Below are positions 20,901 through 30,570 of a stretch of 64,000 nt of DNA, in pieces; position 1 is the first letter of the stretch; every line of letters starts with the position of its first letter. The position numbers and the translations under genes are program-made. A model generated the notes under the pieces. It made no database searches. It saw only the letters and a list, made by a program, of their open reading frames with translations, and had not been told where the DNA came from. The stretch comes from Farysia itapuensis. Taxonomy: Eukaryota; Basidiomycota; Ustilaginomycetes; Ustilaginales; Ustilaginaceae. The stretch is taken from the NCBI GenBank assembly GCA_023212645.1, contig JALBYC010000019.1, positions 152,092-216,091 of the forward strand, read 5' to 3'.

Positions 20901-23900
20901 ACGGGATCAACAATGCTCACGAAGTTTGGGACACCTCGGACGGTCAATGCAATGTGCTGATGGAGACCACACTCAGCAAGGTTTTCGAGAAAATTGACTT
21001 GACCTTGTTGAATCGACTTTTGCGACTCATCATGGACCACAACTTGGCTGACTACATCACTGCGAAGAACAACATATCGATCGTGTTCAAAGACATGTCG
21101 CACGTCAACTCATACGGTCTCATTCGTGGACTGCAGTTCAGCGCTTTTGTCTTCCAGTTCTATGGCCTCGTGCTGGACCTGCTGATTCTCGGCTTGCAGC
21201 GCGCAAGCGAAATGGCTGGTCCACCCAACATGCCCAATGGTCTCTTCCAGTTCCGCGATACAGCAACAGAGACCAGACATCCTATTCGACTCTACACACG
21301 ATACATTGATCGGATCCACATCATGTATCGCTTCACAGCCGAGGAAGCGCGCGATCTAGTGCAACGATACCTGACTGCAAACCCAGACCCGAACAACAGT
21401 AACGCTATCGGCTACAACAACCGAAAATGCTGGCCACGGGACTGTCGTATGCGTCTCGTCAAACATGACGTCAACTTGGGTCGTGCAGTACACTGGACAG
21501 TGAAGAACAGTCTACCTCGAAGTCTGACCACAATTGAGTGGGAAGACACTTTCTGTTCCGTGTACAGCAAGGATAACCCTAATTTGTTGTTCTCCATGAG
21601 CGGATTCGAGGTGCGTATCTTGCCAAAGTCGCGCCAAGGTGATGTCGACATTGCTCGGGACGGTGTCTGGCCTTTAATCCAAGCCAGCTCTGGCGAGCGG
21701 TCTGCCACTGCTTACCTTCGCATCTCAGAAGAAGGCATCACGAACTTCAGCAACCGAGTCCGAGCACTCCTCATGTCGGCCGGTGCAGCTCCGTTCAGTA
21801 AGATTGCCAACAAGTGGAACACCTGTCTGATCGCACTCATGACGTACTACCGAGAAGCCGTTGTCAACACGGAAGAGATGCTGGATCTGCTTGTCAAGTC
21901 TGAGAACAAGGTCATTAATCGCATCAAGTCTGGCGTCAACAGCAAAATGCCTTCGCGTTGGCCCATTCATATCCTCGCATCACCCAAGGAACTTGGCGGT
22001 CTTGGTCTACTGTCTATGGGTCATGTGCTGATTCCAGCTTCCGATCTCAAATACTCACGGCAGACGACGACCGGCATCACACATTTCCGAGCCGGTCTGC
22101 AGACTCAGGAGGACCAATTGTTACCCGCGTTGTACCGTTACATCACGCCATGGGCTTCAGAGTTTGAAGATTCTGCTCGAGTCTGGCAAGAGTACGCGCA
22201 GAAGCGCAAGGAGGCCAACGAACAGAACCGTAGACTAACGTTGGAGGATCTTGAAGACTCGTTCCATCGCGGTCTGCCGCGAATCGCAACGCTTTTCCAG
22301 AAAGACAGGACCATTTTGTCTTACGATAAGCTTTGGCGAGTGCGTCAAGATTTCAAGAAATACCAGATCGCAAAGTCGCAGCCTTTCGCCTGGACAAACC
22401 AGCGGCACGATGGCAAGCTCCACAACCTGAACCAGCTGCGAACCGACACGATTGCCGCTTTGGGCGGTGTTGAGACCATTCTGGAGCATTCGCTGTTTGC
22501 AGCTACAGGGCATCCGACGTGGGAAGGTCTCTTTTGGGAGAAATCCTCTTCGTTCGAGGACAGTATGGCTCAAAAGCGACTGACAAATGCTCAGCGTTCT
22601 GGTCTATCGCAAATCCCGAACCGACGCTTTACACTTTGGTGGTCCCCAACGCTCAACCGCAGCAGCGTGTACATCGGTTTCCAGGTGCAACTCGACTTGT
22701 GCGGTGTACTGATGTCAGGAAAGATGCCTTCTCTCAAGATCTCGTATATCCAGCTTTTCCGAGCCCATCTGTGGCAAAAGATCCACGAGTCGGTCGTCAT
22801 GGACTTGTGCCAAGTGTTTGATCAAGAGCTGGAAGCACTGTCGATCGAAACGGTTCAGAAGGAGACGATCCATCCGCGAAAGTCGTACCGCTTGACGGCG
22901 TCGAGCTCGGACATTTTGCTGTTTGCAAGCTACAAGTGGCCGATGTCGCGGCCATCGCTCTTGACAGATTCGAGAGATGTCATGGATGGCTCGAGCGGCA
23001 ACAAGTGGTGGGTGGACGTGCAACTTCGATGGGGTGATTACGACTCGCACGACATTGAGCGATACTGCCGAGCCAAATTCCTGGATTACACGAGCGACAA
23101 TACGTCTATCTATCCCTCGGCGACAGGTGCGTTGGTTGGCATCGACCTGGCATACAACATCCACTCTGCCTACGGTATCTGGTTTCCGGGCAGCAAGCCT
23201 CTGATTCAGCAGGCCATGGCCAAGATCATGAAGGCGAACCCTGCCCTCTACGTGCTCCGAGAGCGTGTGCGCAAGAGCTTACAGCTGTACAGCTCCGAAC
23301 CTACCGAGCCTTACCTCAACTCGAACAACTATGCCGAGCTGTTTAGCAACCAGATCATCTGGTTTGTAGACGACACCAACGTCTATCGAGTCACCATCCA
23401 CCGAACTTTCGAGGGCAATCTGGTCACAAAGCCAATCAACGGCGCAATCATTATTCTGAACCCGAGAACCGGACAGTTGTTCCTCAAGGTCATCCATACG
23501 TCAGTCTGGGCTGGCCAAAAGCGTCTTGGTCAGTTGGCCAAGTGGAAGACTGCCGAAGAGACAATTGCCCTCGTCAGAAGTTTGCCGGTGGAAGAACAGC
23601 CGAAGCGAATCATTGTTTCTCGCAAGGGCATGTTGGATCCACTCGAGACGCATTCGCTCGACTTCCCCAACTTGTCCATTGTCGGCTCCGAGTTGCAGTT
23701 GCCATTCCAGTCGTTCCTGAAATTGGAGAGTGTTGGCGACTTGGTGCTCAAAGCGACGCAGCCACAGATGGTGCTCTACTCTTCGTACGACAACTGGATG
23801 TCGAACGTTAGCAGCTTCACCGCTTTCTCGCGTCTGATTCTCCTCCTGCGATCGTTGCACGTCAACCAAGAAAAGGCCAAGATCATTTTGCGTCCGCATC

Positions 23901-25066
23901 CCGGCGTTGTGACGGAACCGCACCACCTTTGGCCCACGCTTTCGGACGAAGAGTGGATCAAGGTTGAGATTCAGCTGCGAGATCTGATTCTGGCCGACTT
24001 TGGCAAGCGCAACAATGTGAACGTAAATTCGCTCACTTCGTCCGAAATCAGGGATATCATCCTCGGCATGACGATCCAGGCGCCCTCTGTGCAACGTCAG
24101 CAAATGGCCGAACTCGAAAAGTCGGCCGAGGCGGCACAACAAGTGACGGCGACACAAGTCAAGACGACCAACGTGCACGGTGAAGAGATTCAGACGGTCA
24201 CGACAACGCAGTATGAGAACAAGGTGTTTAGCTCCAAGTCTGACTGGCGCATTCGCGCACTTTCGGCGACCAATTTGCCGCTTCGATGTCAGCATCTGTA
24301 CGTTTCCAACGACGATATCAAGGACGATGTCGGCTCGTTGACCTACATTATGCCCAAAAACATTCTCAAAATGTTTATTGTGAATGCGGATCTGCGCACG
24401 CAGGTGGCTGGGTACATGTACGGTATTTCGCCGCCAGACGCGCCGTCGATCAAAGAGATCAAGGTGATTGTTTGGGTGCCGCAGCGCGGGTCGAATAACC
24501 GGGTGGAGCTTCCGGATGACCTGCCACAGCATGACTTTGTGTTGAAAGACTTGGAGCCGCTGGGATGGATCAAGACGTCGTCGATGGACTTGCCCCACCT
24601 ACCACCGCAAGACGTTGCGATGCACGCACGGATGATGGCTAACCATCAGGAGTGGGGGGCGAGCACGATCTGCATCTCGTGCGCCTTTACGCCGGGATCC
24701 GTCTCGCTCTCGGCGTACAATCTGACCGTTGCTGGTTTCGAGTGGGGCCGCAAAGCCAACGAGACAGAGATCGCCGCTTCTGGAGGCGGATCGGGGTTCA
24801 ACCCAGGGACGATGATGGACCGTGTGCAGCTCCTGCTGTCGGACCGAATCTTGGGCACGACACTAACGCCCACGCAAGGCGCGTGGAACTACGGCCTCTC
24901 GCTATCGGCGCAGTGGACCAATTCGATCAAGTACGCCGTCACGCTCGACCGACCAGCCGCCTTCTGGGCCGAAATTCACCGTCCACAGAACTTCCTCACC
25001 TTCACCAACGCCGATGACAGCGCCGCGGATGCTGACGCTGCCGACTGGCAGGACGTCTTTGCATAG
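17912..25066 (+). CDS. PRP8: PRP8, core U5 snRNP spliceosome protein
   Basis: 2384 residues in one exon, close to the human (about 2335) and yeast (about 2413) lengths. PRP8 forms the scaffold of the spliceosome's catalytic centre and contacts both splice sites and the branch point. Seen in order: a Pro/Ala-rich N-terminus; the conserved block from [17 protein letters not shown] onward; the NTD with [20 protein letters not shown]; the reverse-transcriptase-like and linker regions ([24 protein letters not shown]); the endonuclease-like part; the RNase H-like domain; and the C-terminal Jab1/MPN domain with [16 protein letters not shown] and ending in an acidic tail. No intein is present, unlike PRP8 of several other fungi. 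ATG 17912 is the first in frame. Extremely conserved, so identification is secure. Confidence 0.99.
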   Translation: MSGPPGYRGAPSSSASAAVRGPPPGLPAAAAYNEPASLSPEQLQAKARKWQQSQSRRFGDRRGKTGFVDTGKQDMPPEVLRKIIKEHGDMTNRKYRQDKRVHLGALKYVPHAMLKVLENIPMPWEQIREVPVLYHITGAITFVNEVPKVIEPIYHAQWAAMWIAMRREKRDRRHFKRMRFPPFDDEEPVVDYSDNLLDVDPLEGIQLELDEDEDGAVIDWFYDHKPLIDNRQHVNGPSYKFWNLDLPQMATLHRLGKTLLSDFSNDDNNYHYLFDKKAFFTAKALNMAIPGGPKFEPLYKDTDGFDDDFTDFTDFRKVIIRQQIRTEYRVAFPHLYNSRPRSVHIGRYHEPKSVYIRSDDIDQAFYFDPMLNPISARSLASSNAFRPEYTDGTPVFSHEDEVFGQGVEGDDELPDEVAFSLPEEVSPFMEDEPLEKELTADAIALWWAPKPYNMRSGKTRRAVDVPILQNWYLEHCPPNQPVKVRVSYQKLLKTFVTNSLHERKQKVHKHTNLLKELGKTKFFQTTSVDWLEAGLQVAKQSFNMMNLLIHRKGASYLHLDYNMNLKPTKTLTTKERKKSRFGNAFHLVRELARIIKLVVDSHVQFRLGSIDAFQLADGLQYLFNHIATLTGAYRYKYAIMHQVRACKDLKHVIYYRFNAGGVGKGPGVGFWAPSWRVWIFFLRGITPLLERWLGNLLARQFEGRGGRTGVSKITKQRVESSADLEMRAAVMSDILDSMPESMRANKIKTIMQHLAEAWRANRANLPWAPGLPPAIESLILRYVKMKFDWWVSVTHQVRARIVRGATVDKTASRKNTGRLTRLYLRAEAERQKEYLASGPYIDSSSAVAIYSSLVHWLEQRRFSPIPFPSLNNKHDTKILVLALERLKESYSVKGRLNQSQREELALIEQAFDNPHETLARIKRLMLTQRAFKETGFEFFDTFTQLTPTYDIEPIEKITDAYLDQYLCYEADKRQLFPAWVKPSDSEPVPLLVYKWCNGINNAHEVWDTSDGQCNVLMETTLSKVFEKIDLTLLNRLLRLIMDHNLADYITAKNNISIVFKDMSHVNSYGLIRGLQFSAFVFQFYGLVLDLLILGLQRASEMAGPPNMPNGLFQFRDTATETRHPIRLYTRYIDRIHIMYRFTAEEARDLVQRYLTANPDPNNSNAIGYNNRKCWPRDCRMRLVKHDVNLGRAVHWTVKNSLPRSLTTIEWEDTFCSVYSKDNPNLLFSMSGFEVRILPKSRQGDVDIARDGVWPLIQASSGERSATAYLRISEEGITNFSNRVRALLMSAGAAPFSKIANKWNTCLIALMTYYREAVVNTEEMLDLLVKSENKVINRIKSGVNSKMPSRWPIHILASPKELGGLGLLSMGHVLIPASDLKYSRQTTTGITHFRAGLQTQEDQLLPALYRYITPWASEFEDSARVWQEYAQKRKEANEQNRRLTLEDLEDSFHRGLPRIATLFQKDRTILSYDKLWRVRQDFKKYQIAKSQPFAWTNQRHDGKLHNLNQLRTDTIAALGGVETILEHSLFAATGHPTWEGLFWEKSSSFEDSMAQKRLTNAQRSGLSQIPNRRFTLWWSPTLNRSSVYIGFQVQLDLCGVLMSGKMPSLKISYIQLFRAHLWQKIHESVVMDLCQVFDQELEALSIETVQKETIHPRKSYRLTASSSDILLFASYKWPMSRPSLLTDSRDVMDGSSGNKWWVDVQLRWGDYDSHDIERYCRAKFLDYTSDNTSIYPSATGALVGIDLAYNIHSAYGIWFPGSKPLIQQAMAKIMKANPALYVLRERVRKSLQLYSSEPTEPYLNSNNYAELFSNQIIWFVDDTNVYRVTIHRTFEGNLVTKPINGAIIILNPRTGQLFLKVIHTSVWAGQKRLGQLAKWKTAEETIALVRSLPVEEQPKRIIVSRKGMLDPLETHSLDFPNLSIVGSELQLPFQSFLKLESVGDLVLKATQPQMVLYSSYDNWMSNVSSFTAFSRLILLLRSLHVNQEKAKIILRPHPGVVTEPHHLWPTLSDEEWIKVEIQLRDLILADFGKRNNVNVNSLTSSEIRDIILGMTIQAPSVQRQQMAELEKSAEAAQQVTATQVKTTNVHGEEIQTVTTTQYENKVFSSKSDWRIRALSATNLPLRCQHLYVSNDDIKDDVGSLTYIMPKNILKMFIVNADLRTQVAGYMYGISPPDAPSIKEIKVIVWVPQRGSNNRVELPDDLPQHDFVLKDLEPLGWIKTSSMDLPHLPPQDVAMHARMMANHQEWGASTICISCAFTPGSVSLSAYNLTVAGFEWGRKANETEIAASGGGSGFNPGTMMDRVQLLLSDRILGTTLTPTQGAWNYGLSLSAQWTNSIKYAVTLDRPAAFWAEIHRPQNFLTFTNADDSAADADAADWQDVFA

Positions 25067-25259
25067 CCGTCCGTTACCCCTCCCTCTCCTCGCGCACTTC
25101 CCAGAATGTCAATTGCATCACATTCCGCTGGTACTACACACGCTCTTTTCTCGTTGTGAGCTTGGGCATCGAGTGAGTAACGCGGGATGAAAAAAGATTG
25201 CGACGAGTGTGTGTGTGTGTGTGTGTGTGCCTAGCGTATGTGAGGTGATTGAGGGTTTT
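25067..25259. other. Short convergent intergenic region with GT microsatellite
   Basis: 193 bp between the PRP8 and GET4 stop codons. It contains an uninterrupted (GT)11-G run at 25207-25229; nothing else was recognised. Confidence 0.6.
25207..25229 (+). repeat. (GT)11 microsatellite
   Basis: A perfect GT dinucleotide run of 23 bases, in the shared 3' flank of PRP8 and GET4. It is likely to vary in length between strains. Confidence 0.95.
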
Positions 25260-26450
25260 CTAGTCCATTTCGTCGTCGGCGAGGTCGTCAGCGTGGGTTG
25301 CGGCTGGGTGCGTTGGAGGTGCGGAAGTTGATGGCGGGGCGGACGTTGACGGCGGCGGGGCAGACTTGATCTGTGCTTTTGGCGGAGCAGCTGTAGCTGA
25401 ACCGGCGCTGGCTGCGCTCCCGCCGCCGAACATGGAGGCCATCATGTCGCTCAGCATGTTGGACTGTGCGCGGGGGGGCTGTATGCCAAACACGGTTTGG
25501 CCGATCAAAGGTACGGTTTGGAGGACGGCGTCGTCCTGGTGCTGGGCTTCGCGCTGGTAGAGGGCAATGTAGCCGGACCAGGCCTGCTTGTATGCGTCAG
25601 GGCAGCGTTTGGGAGTGGCAGCTGTCGGACCCCCCGTCACGGCATCTGCTTCGCTCACCAGTGCAAGTACGGTCTGCAGCCAGTTGAGCTCGAAGCTTCC
25701 AAGCACGAAGAGTTTGGTACCCAGAGACGAGGGTCCGCCGGTCGGTAGCACGTAAGGCCGCGGGTTGGGCTGGACCGGCAAGACAAGGCTCTTGTGTCTC
25801 GTCATGACGGCTTCGAGGTAAGTTTTAAGAAAGGCATTTGCCTGTGCGCTTGCGTGGTTTGCGAGTAGAGGACAGACGGCACGCAGCGCAAAGCGCCCTG
25901 CTTCAATGCGTTCCAGCGTGGCTGCATCGCGTGTTTCGCCCGCGACGTGCGCTGCTTCCTCCGCGTGGGACTGGAGCCACTGCACCATCATTTCCGCAAA
26001 CCGTACCGGCGCACTTTCCACAGTGTACGTGGAAGGCGCCGGCACACACGCTGCAAGGAAGTGCTGCTCGGCAGCGTGGAACTCGCCGTCCTTGGCGAGC
26101 AACTTGGCGATAAATAGCCGCAGCAACGGGTCTCCCGTCGACGCATGCACCGATTTGACAGACCACTTGATCGCGGCATCAATCACCTTCTTGCGCCAGA
26201 AATCGGGCGCAGCTGCCTGCAGGATATCCGTCACTCGATCCCGACTCTCGGCGTCGACCTGCTGAGGTTTGAGTGCGTAGACGTCAATCATGTACACGGC
26301 CAAGTCGCATGCGGACCCCTGTTCGCCCTGCTGCAAAAGATTCAGTGCGCCTTGGTGCAAGGTGTAGATGGCTTCATCGTACTGCTTCTTCTTGACCTGT
26401 CGCACAGTCTTGGTCCGCAGCTTCTGGTGGAGTTCGTACCCGCTACTCAT
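25260..26450 (-). CDS. GET4: GET4, tail-anchored protein insertion factor
   Basis: 396 residues from ATG at 26450 (MSSGYELHQKLRTK); the frame is open upstream only through non-ATG codons. The sequence is an alpha-helical repeat protein with the family's N-terminal pattern: YDEAIYTLHQGALNLLQQGEQGSACDLA, then PDFWRKKVIDAAIKWS and a GDPLLRLFIAKLLAKDGEFHAAEQHFL block. Get4 with Get5 links Sgt2 to the Get3 ATPase and so delivers tail-anchored proteins to the ER. The C-terminal 80 residues (about 315-396) are Pro/Ala/Ser-rich with the tandem APPSTS unit and an acidic end. This low-complexity tail is an addition to the usual 310-320 residues. MSSGYE start context is good. Confidence 0.93.
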   Translation of the reverse strand: MSSGYELHQKLRTKTVRQVKKKQYDEAIYTLHQGALNLLQQGEQGSACDLAVYMIDVYALKPQQVDAESRDRVTDILQAAAPDFWRKKVIDAAIKWSVKSVHASTGDPLLRLFIAKLLAKDGEFHAAEQHFLAACVPAPSTYTVESAPVRFAEMMVQWLQSHAEEAAHVAGETRDAATLERIEAGRFALRAVCPLLANHASAQANAFLKTYLEAVMTRHKSLVLPVQPNPRPYVLPTGGPSSLGTKLFVLGSFELNWLQTVLALVSEADAVTGGPTAATPKRCPDAYKQAWSGYIALYQREAQHQDDAVLQTVPLIGQTVFGIQPPRAQSNMLSDMMASMFGGGSAASAGSATAAPPKAQIKSAPPPSTSAPPSTSAPPTHPAATHADDLADDEMD

Positions 26451-26570
26451 CGCTGCGCACACTTCCTTGACACGGGGAAGGGGTATGGACAAGAAGAAGA
26501 ACAAGACAGTTGGGACGATCAGACCACTCTGACGTTTTGGTAAATGCGTGCAATTGATTGTGTTAGAGTG

Positions 26571-28058
26571 CTAAATGATGCCTTCTGCTCTGAGCATCTG
26601 TACGTAGTGAAAGGCAACTCGACGGCCTCGTTCTATGCCTGACCAGCCTGGTGTCGTCTCGACTTCAAAGTCAGACCTGAGCCCTTGGAAGCCTAGCTGT
26701 ATCTCGGCTGCAGGAGAATCTGGGACGGTTTGGGATCTAGCGCCCAATGGGCGATCTTCCTCATCGTCGTCCTGTGGTATACTTCCGTTCGTTTGCGAGC
26801 CATTGAGACCCGCAACTTCTGAGCGCGATGTGGCGTCTTGCTTCGTAGATTCCTCGGCTGTGTCGAAGGAGTGCCAGTCAAAGGGCGAAGCGTCTGCCTT
26901 GACGCTTGGAGCAGTTGCTGGTTCCGCCTTTGCCGATCGGGCGAGGATCAAGTCGCGCCAAGTGGCGCTAGACCGTGGGACGACTTCTTCCCACAGCTGA
27001 TCCGAGATGGTGGGAATGTTGAACGAGTTGTTGGGCGTATTGCCGACCAGCTTTGCATTGGGACCTATTACGTAGGTGAAAGAGGCGATGTTGGAGGCAG
27101 CCGGTGTTGCAAGTGCTGACGCTGGCGTTGAATCTTGCCGGTGTGTCTGCAGTCCAGCCGCTGAGAACGTACCGTTTGCGTTGCTGGGTGCAGTCAGTAT
27201 GCCGGGGGGAAAGAGGGATTGGAGAAAGTTAGTGAGGTATGTCGAGGTGGGTAGCAAGGCCGACATGGGAAGAAACTCGGCTTCGACTACTGCACCGGCA
27301 CTCCTGCCACCTCCGCCGACGACGCTGCCTACGCGGACGTGCCAGTCGACGTTGCCTGCTGCTGGATCGTCGAGGGAGGCAGCACCGACTAGGCCGCCTA
27401 TACCATTCATGTTCTGACTGCTGACCTGGAGCACGAGCCCTTCGATGGAGACGGCTGCTCCTCTCGGCACCCAAGCCCCTGGCCCTGCTGTCCCCACTGG
27501 AGCGCCATGCGGAGGCGGCAAGTTCAGACTGGTCAACATGGATGACATGGACGATGTCACGGCTGTCACCGAGTAGCGTGTGTGAGGTGGCACGCGTAGC
27601 TCTGGCTCCGCTTCATCCATAGCATCGACGTCCATAGCGGGCTCGTCACCTGTAGCTGCTTGAACATCCGGCTCCTTTGGTTGCCGTTTGCGCGCTCGCC
27701 ATGCACGCTTCTGCTCTTCCCAATCGCGCCATACTTTGGCTCGGGACGCTTTGCCCGCATCCTCGACAATGACGAACACGACACCGGGGAAATCAGAGAG
27801 CCAGATCTGCCACATGGTTCTGGGTTTTGTCAACGGCGCTGGACCTGTTGATGAGGACGACGATGGACGCCGGGTACTGTCACTCGACTCGTCCGCTGGC
27901 CAGACATTGGTGGGCACGGGTACTGCACGAAAGGAGCGAATGGTGACATTCCAACGCGACACGACTCTTGCATTCGACGAGACCTGCAGATGGTTGAACA
28001 GCTGTGGAATCGACTGTGCCCCTATGGACGGCAGTCTTGCTGTGCTCGATACACCCAT
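26571..28058 (-). CDS. MED20: Mediator complex subunit 20 (Srb2/TRFP-like)
   Basis: 495 residues, intronless. The N-terminus MGVSSTARLPSIGAQSIPQL has the form of Med20 proteins (MGV...P...S..Q). WQIWLSDFPGVVFVIVED is a conserved strand region, and DWHVRVGSVV with GAVVEAEFLPM and a LTNFLQSLFPPG segment are the other TRFP blocks. Med20 is part of the mediator head, where it pairs with Med18. The protein is more than twice the usual length (about 210) because of low-complexity insertions: acidic and basic linkers (about 118-150) and Ser/Ala/Asn-rich loops (about 300-340), as well as a C-terminal extension of about 120 residues. The first ATG is used. It is divergent from the acetyltransferase gene, with 170 bp between starts. 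Confidence 0.82.
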   Translation of the reverse strand: MGVSSTARLPSIGAQSIPQLFNHLQVSSNARVVSRWNVTIRSFRAVPVPTNVWPADESSDSTRRPSSSSSTGPAPLTKPRTMWQIWLSDFPGVVFVIVEDAGKASRAKVWRDWEEQKRAWRARKRQPKEPDVQAATGDEPAMDVDAMDEAEPELRVPPHTRYSVTAVTSSMSSMLTSLNLPPPHGAPVGTAGPGAWVPRGAAVSIEGLVLQVSSQNMNGIGGLVGAASLDDPAAGNVDWHVRVGSVVGGGGRSAGAVVEAEFLPMSALLPTSTYLTNFLQSLFPPGILTAPSNANGTFSAAGLQTHRQDSTPASALATPAASNIASFTYVIGPNAKLVGNTPNNSFNIPTISDQLWEEVVPRSSATWRDLILARSAKAEPATAPSVKADASPFDWHSFDTAEESTKQDATSRSEVAGLNGSQTNGSIPQDDDEEDRPLGARSQTVPDSPAAEIQLGFQGLRSDFEVETTPGWSGIERGRRVAFHYVQMLRAEGII

Positions 28059-28228
28059 GGTGACGGCGAAAGGCGGTCCGAGCGTAAGAAGAAGTGCAAA
28101 AAAAGATCGGGAAAGCGAGTTTGGCCAGTTGTGAGTATTGCCGATTGCCGAAATGGTACCCGGGAGCAGACGTGACCATTGCCCGTCCTTGCTTCCTTTC
28201 TTCCTACTCCACAGCCTCTTCTCTAGAC

Positions 28229-28995
28229 ATGTCTGCGTCAGAATTCAGTGTTCGTTCCGGCACAGTCGATGACTGCCCCGCCATTCTCGATTTCGTAAGT
28301 GCTATCGCGATACACGTGCCTTGTGTGCTACAAACCAACACTGCCTTGCCTTCAGATCAAACAATTGGCAGAGTACGAAAAGGAACCCGATGCCGTCGAG
28401 GCCACCATCGAGACCGTAAGTTGGCTCGCGTAGCTGAGATTCTTTTCACACAATGCTGACAGCCACTATTTGCGCTCGACACAAGTTGCAGAGAAATGTG
28501 TTTGAGAAGAAGTACGCCGAGGTTCTGATCGCCGAGCAGGATCAGGACGGTAAGAAGACGCCGGTCGGTATGGCCCTCGTAAGTGTTCTATGCAGCGGAT
28601 AGTATCCAGTGGCTGGAAAGCTGATGTCGAGCCGCTTGCAGTACTTTTATTCCTTCTCGACCTGGACTTCGAAGCCTTCGCTCTACCTGGAAGATCTGTT
28701 CGTCATTCCGTCATTGCGGAACAAGGGCGTGGGCAAGATGCTCTTCCGCGAGCTTGGCAAGGTGGCTATCCAACAGCAATGCGGCAGGATGGACTGGAGT
28801 GTGCTCGACTGGAATGCGTAAGTAGCAACGCTTAGTACGTGGCTAGCGAGTTCCTGAGCTTACTGTCCCCTCCCTTGCTCATACAGACCGTCGATTGCGT
28901 TCTACACCAAAGTTCTGGGTGCCAAACCCATGGACGGCTGGACCGGCATGCGACTCGAACAGGAAGGCATCCAGTCTCTGTCCAAGCTTCAATAG
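28229..28995 (+). CDS. GNAT-family N-acetyltransferase (SAT1/thialysine acetyltransferase type)
   Basis: Five exons: 28229-28294, 28356-28415, 28486-28578, 28642-28817 and 28887-28995, giving 167 residues. Introns are 61-70 nt, all with GTAAGT donors. The second acceptor is ambiguous: ACAAG at 28485 or GCAG at 28491, which differ by two codons (Leu-Gln). The acetyl-CoA loop RNKGVG and the LYLEDLFVIPSLR strand, together with NAPSIAFYTKVLGA near the C-terminus, are the standard GNAT motifs A and B. Start MSASEFSVRSGTVDDCPAIL also fits. Closest known families are diamine/spermidine acetyltransferases and their thialysine-specific relatives, acting on small amines with acetyl-CoA. The actual substrate is unknown. 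Dense introns in a short gene contrast with intronless large neighbours. Confidence 0.9.
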
Positions 28996-29150
28996 ACTCT
29001 CTTCATTATGCACAATAGATCCACCCCGCCTGACAGAGCGCTGAAAGCTGAAAATGCAAATTGGAATATTCACGATTGGTTGCGTTAGCTGTCAGTGGCA
29101 CTTTCTTCTCCAGTGTGTCTGTCCTGCTCCGCCCGCTGTGACTGGATGCG

Positions 29151-30365
29151 ATGGTCAAGGACTATGTGCACGAGTCGAGCTATCCACATGCGTGGTCGTC
29201 CTGCGTGCGCGCCTACTTTCTGCGCTACCCCAATCCCAACGCACAGCATGTCCTGTCCGTCGATGTGCTAGACCGTCATATCGAACACCGTCCCGTTCGT
29301 GGGACGAATCACACGATGCCCGTATTGTGCACCACTCGACTCATTCTCAAGCGCGGCAATCTGCCCAAATGGGCTCCAGCCGGTATCATTAAAAACGCAG
29401 AGAGCTACGTCATGGAACAGAGTGAAGTCGAGCTGGATCTCTTTCCCGCACGTCCTGCCGATGCTTCGTCGAGCAAGCAACCGGTGCGCAGAACCAAGAA
29501 TGGAAGAGCCATGCGCAGCTGGACCCGCAACTTGGATCACACCACCATCCTCGCCGTCACAGAAGGTCTCGTCTTCAAAGAGCGGTTTGGCTTCGCACCA
29601 CAAGACGCAGCAACGACGTCCGAATGGCAGTCGTATTGCAAGACGCTCACCACCGCACAGATCGAGTCGCAACTCAGCTTTGGCCTGCTGCGACGAAGGA
29701 TTGAAAAGTTTGGCTTGGCTCGCTTCGTCGCACACAAGGACTCGTCGCAACAGGGGATACTCTGGACTCGCTCCCGCTTGGACGCCAATCTTGCCGCAAA
29801 GCAGCCCGCGACCTCACCCACACGAGAGCAAGAACTGCAGCGCTCCTCGATCTCACAAAAGAGATTCAAGCTGCTAGAGTCATTGCGTCCGCCCTTCTTG
29901 GACGGATACCCGCTGGGTCCATGGCAGAAGCTTAAAGTATGGTGGTACTCTGGCCACTATTCGCAAATACGAAGGCTTGAGGATGGATACCCCATTGAGC
30001 GCGATCAGGACGATCAGCACACTGCCTCGGTCACAGACTCTTCTTCAAGTGAAGGAAGCGATGCTGAAGTCTTCCATGGCACATGTCCAGACGGTTCTTG
30101 GGCTGAGCTTAGTGGACGCAAGGGCAAAGGTGCCGTCTACAGCAACCAAGAGTGGGACGTCGACAAAGGTGTAGTAAACCAAGTCCGCCGTCGCTTCGGC
30201 CTGGAACCTCTGCCACTCGAGCCAAAACGCGGAGGCCCCGTACTTCAAGCTGCCAACAGAGCGCGGCTGCGACTTCTAAGTCTGTTGGGCTATGACCCCG
30301 ACCATCTGACCGCCAAAGAGGACACTAGAGATTTCGAGGTCGTAGATAGAGAGCGCGCAGTCTAA
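29151..30365 (+). CDS. PRELI/Ups-family mitochondrial lipid transfer protein with long C-terminal extension
   Basis: 404 residues. The N-terminal 180 or so residues form a PRELI/MSF1 domain: YVHESSYPHAWSSCVRAYFLRYPNPN, HVLSVDVLDR, TTRLILKRGNLPKWAP and SWTRNLDHTTILAVTE are all typical. PRELI proteins, together with Mdm35/TRIAP1, carry phosphatidic acid or phosphatidylserine between mitochondrial membranes. The remaining 220 residues are unusual: Ups1-3 end near residue 180-230. This tail has a conserved-looking part (FKLLESLRPPFLDGYPLGPWQKLKVWW), an acidic Ser-rich linker (about 290-310) and a second ordered block (VNQVRRRFGLEPLPLEP). ATG 29151 opens the domain directly. Which Ups paralogue it is cannot be settled. 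Confidence 0.85.
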   Translation: MVKDYVHESSYPHAWSSCVRAYFLRYPNPNAQHVLSVDVLDRHIEHRPVRGTNHTMPVLCTTRLILKRGNLPKWAPAGIIKNAESYVMEQSEVELDLFPARPADASSSKQPVRRTKNGRAMRSWTRNLDHTTILAVTEGLVFKERFGFAPQDAATTSEWQSYCKTLTTAQIESQLSFGLLRRRIEKFGLARFVAHKDSSQQGILWTRSRLDANLAAKQPATSPTREQELQRSSISQKRFKLLESLRPPFLDGYPLGPWQKLKVWWYSGHYSQIRRLEDGYPIERDQDDQHTASVTDSSSSEGSDAEVFHGTCPDGSWAELSGRKGKGAVYSNQEWDVDKGVVNQVRRRFGLEPLPLEPKRGGPVLQAANRARLRLLSLLGYDPDHLTAKEDTRDFEVVDRERAV

Positions 30366-30570
30366 CATTTTCTTGAAACGCGCGTCACGCGTAAATTGGC
30401 TCTCGAAGCGTGTTTTTGCGGGTGTGTTTTTGGCGTACGCGAACCGCGAAAGTGGGAAAAGCTTCTCGCTTAAAGACTGGCCACTCTCCTCCCCCTTTCT
30501 CCTCTTTGCCCCCATCCTGTTTCCATCGTCGGTATTGCAGGCATAGCTTGCCCATCGTTCCTCTGCCAAC

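Noticed and set aside
23501..24598. 365-codon minus-strand frame inside PRP8
   Set aside because: PRP8 on the other strand is unmistakable. The frame is a by-product of biased codon use. The same holds for 18623-19669.
17912..25066. PRP8 intein
   Set aside because: The reading frame is colinear with known PRP8 and of normal length; no intein splicing motif block was seen.
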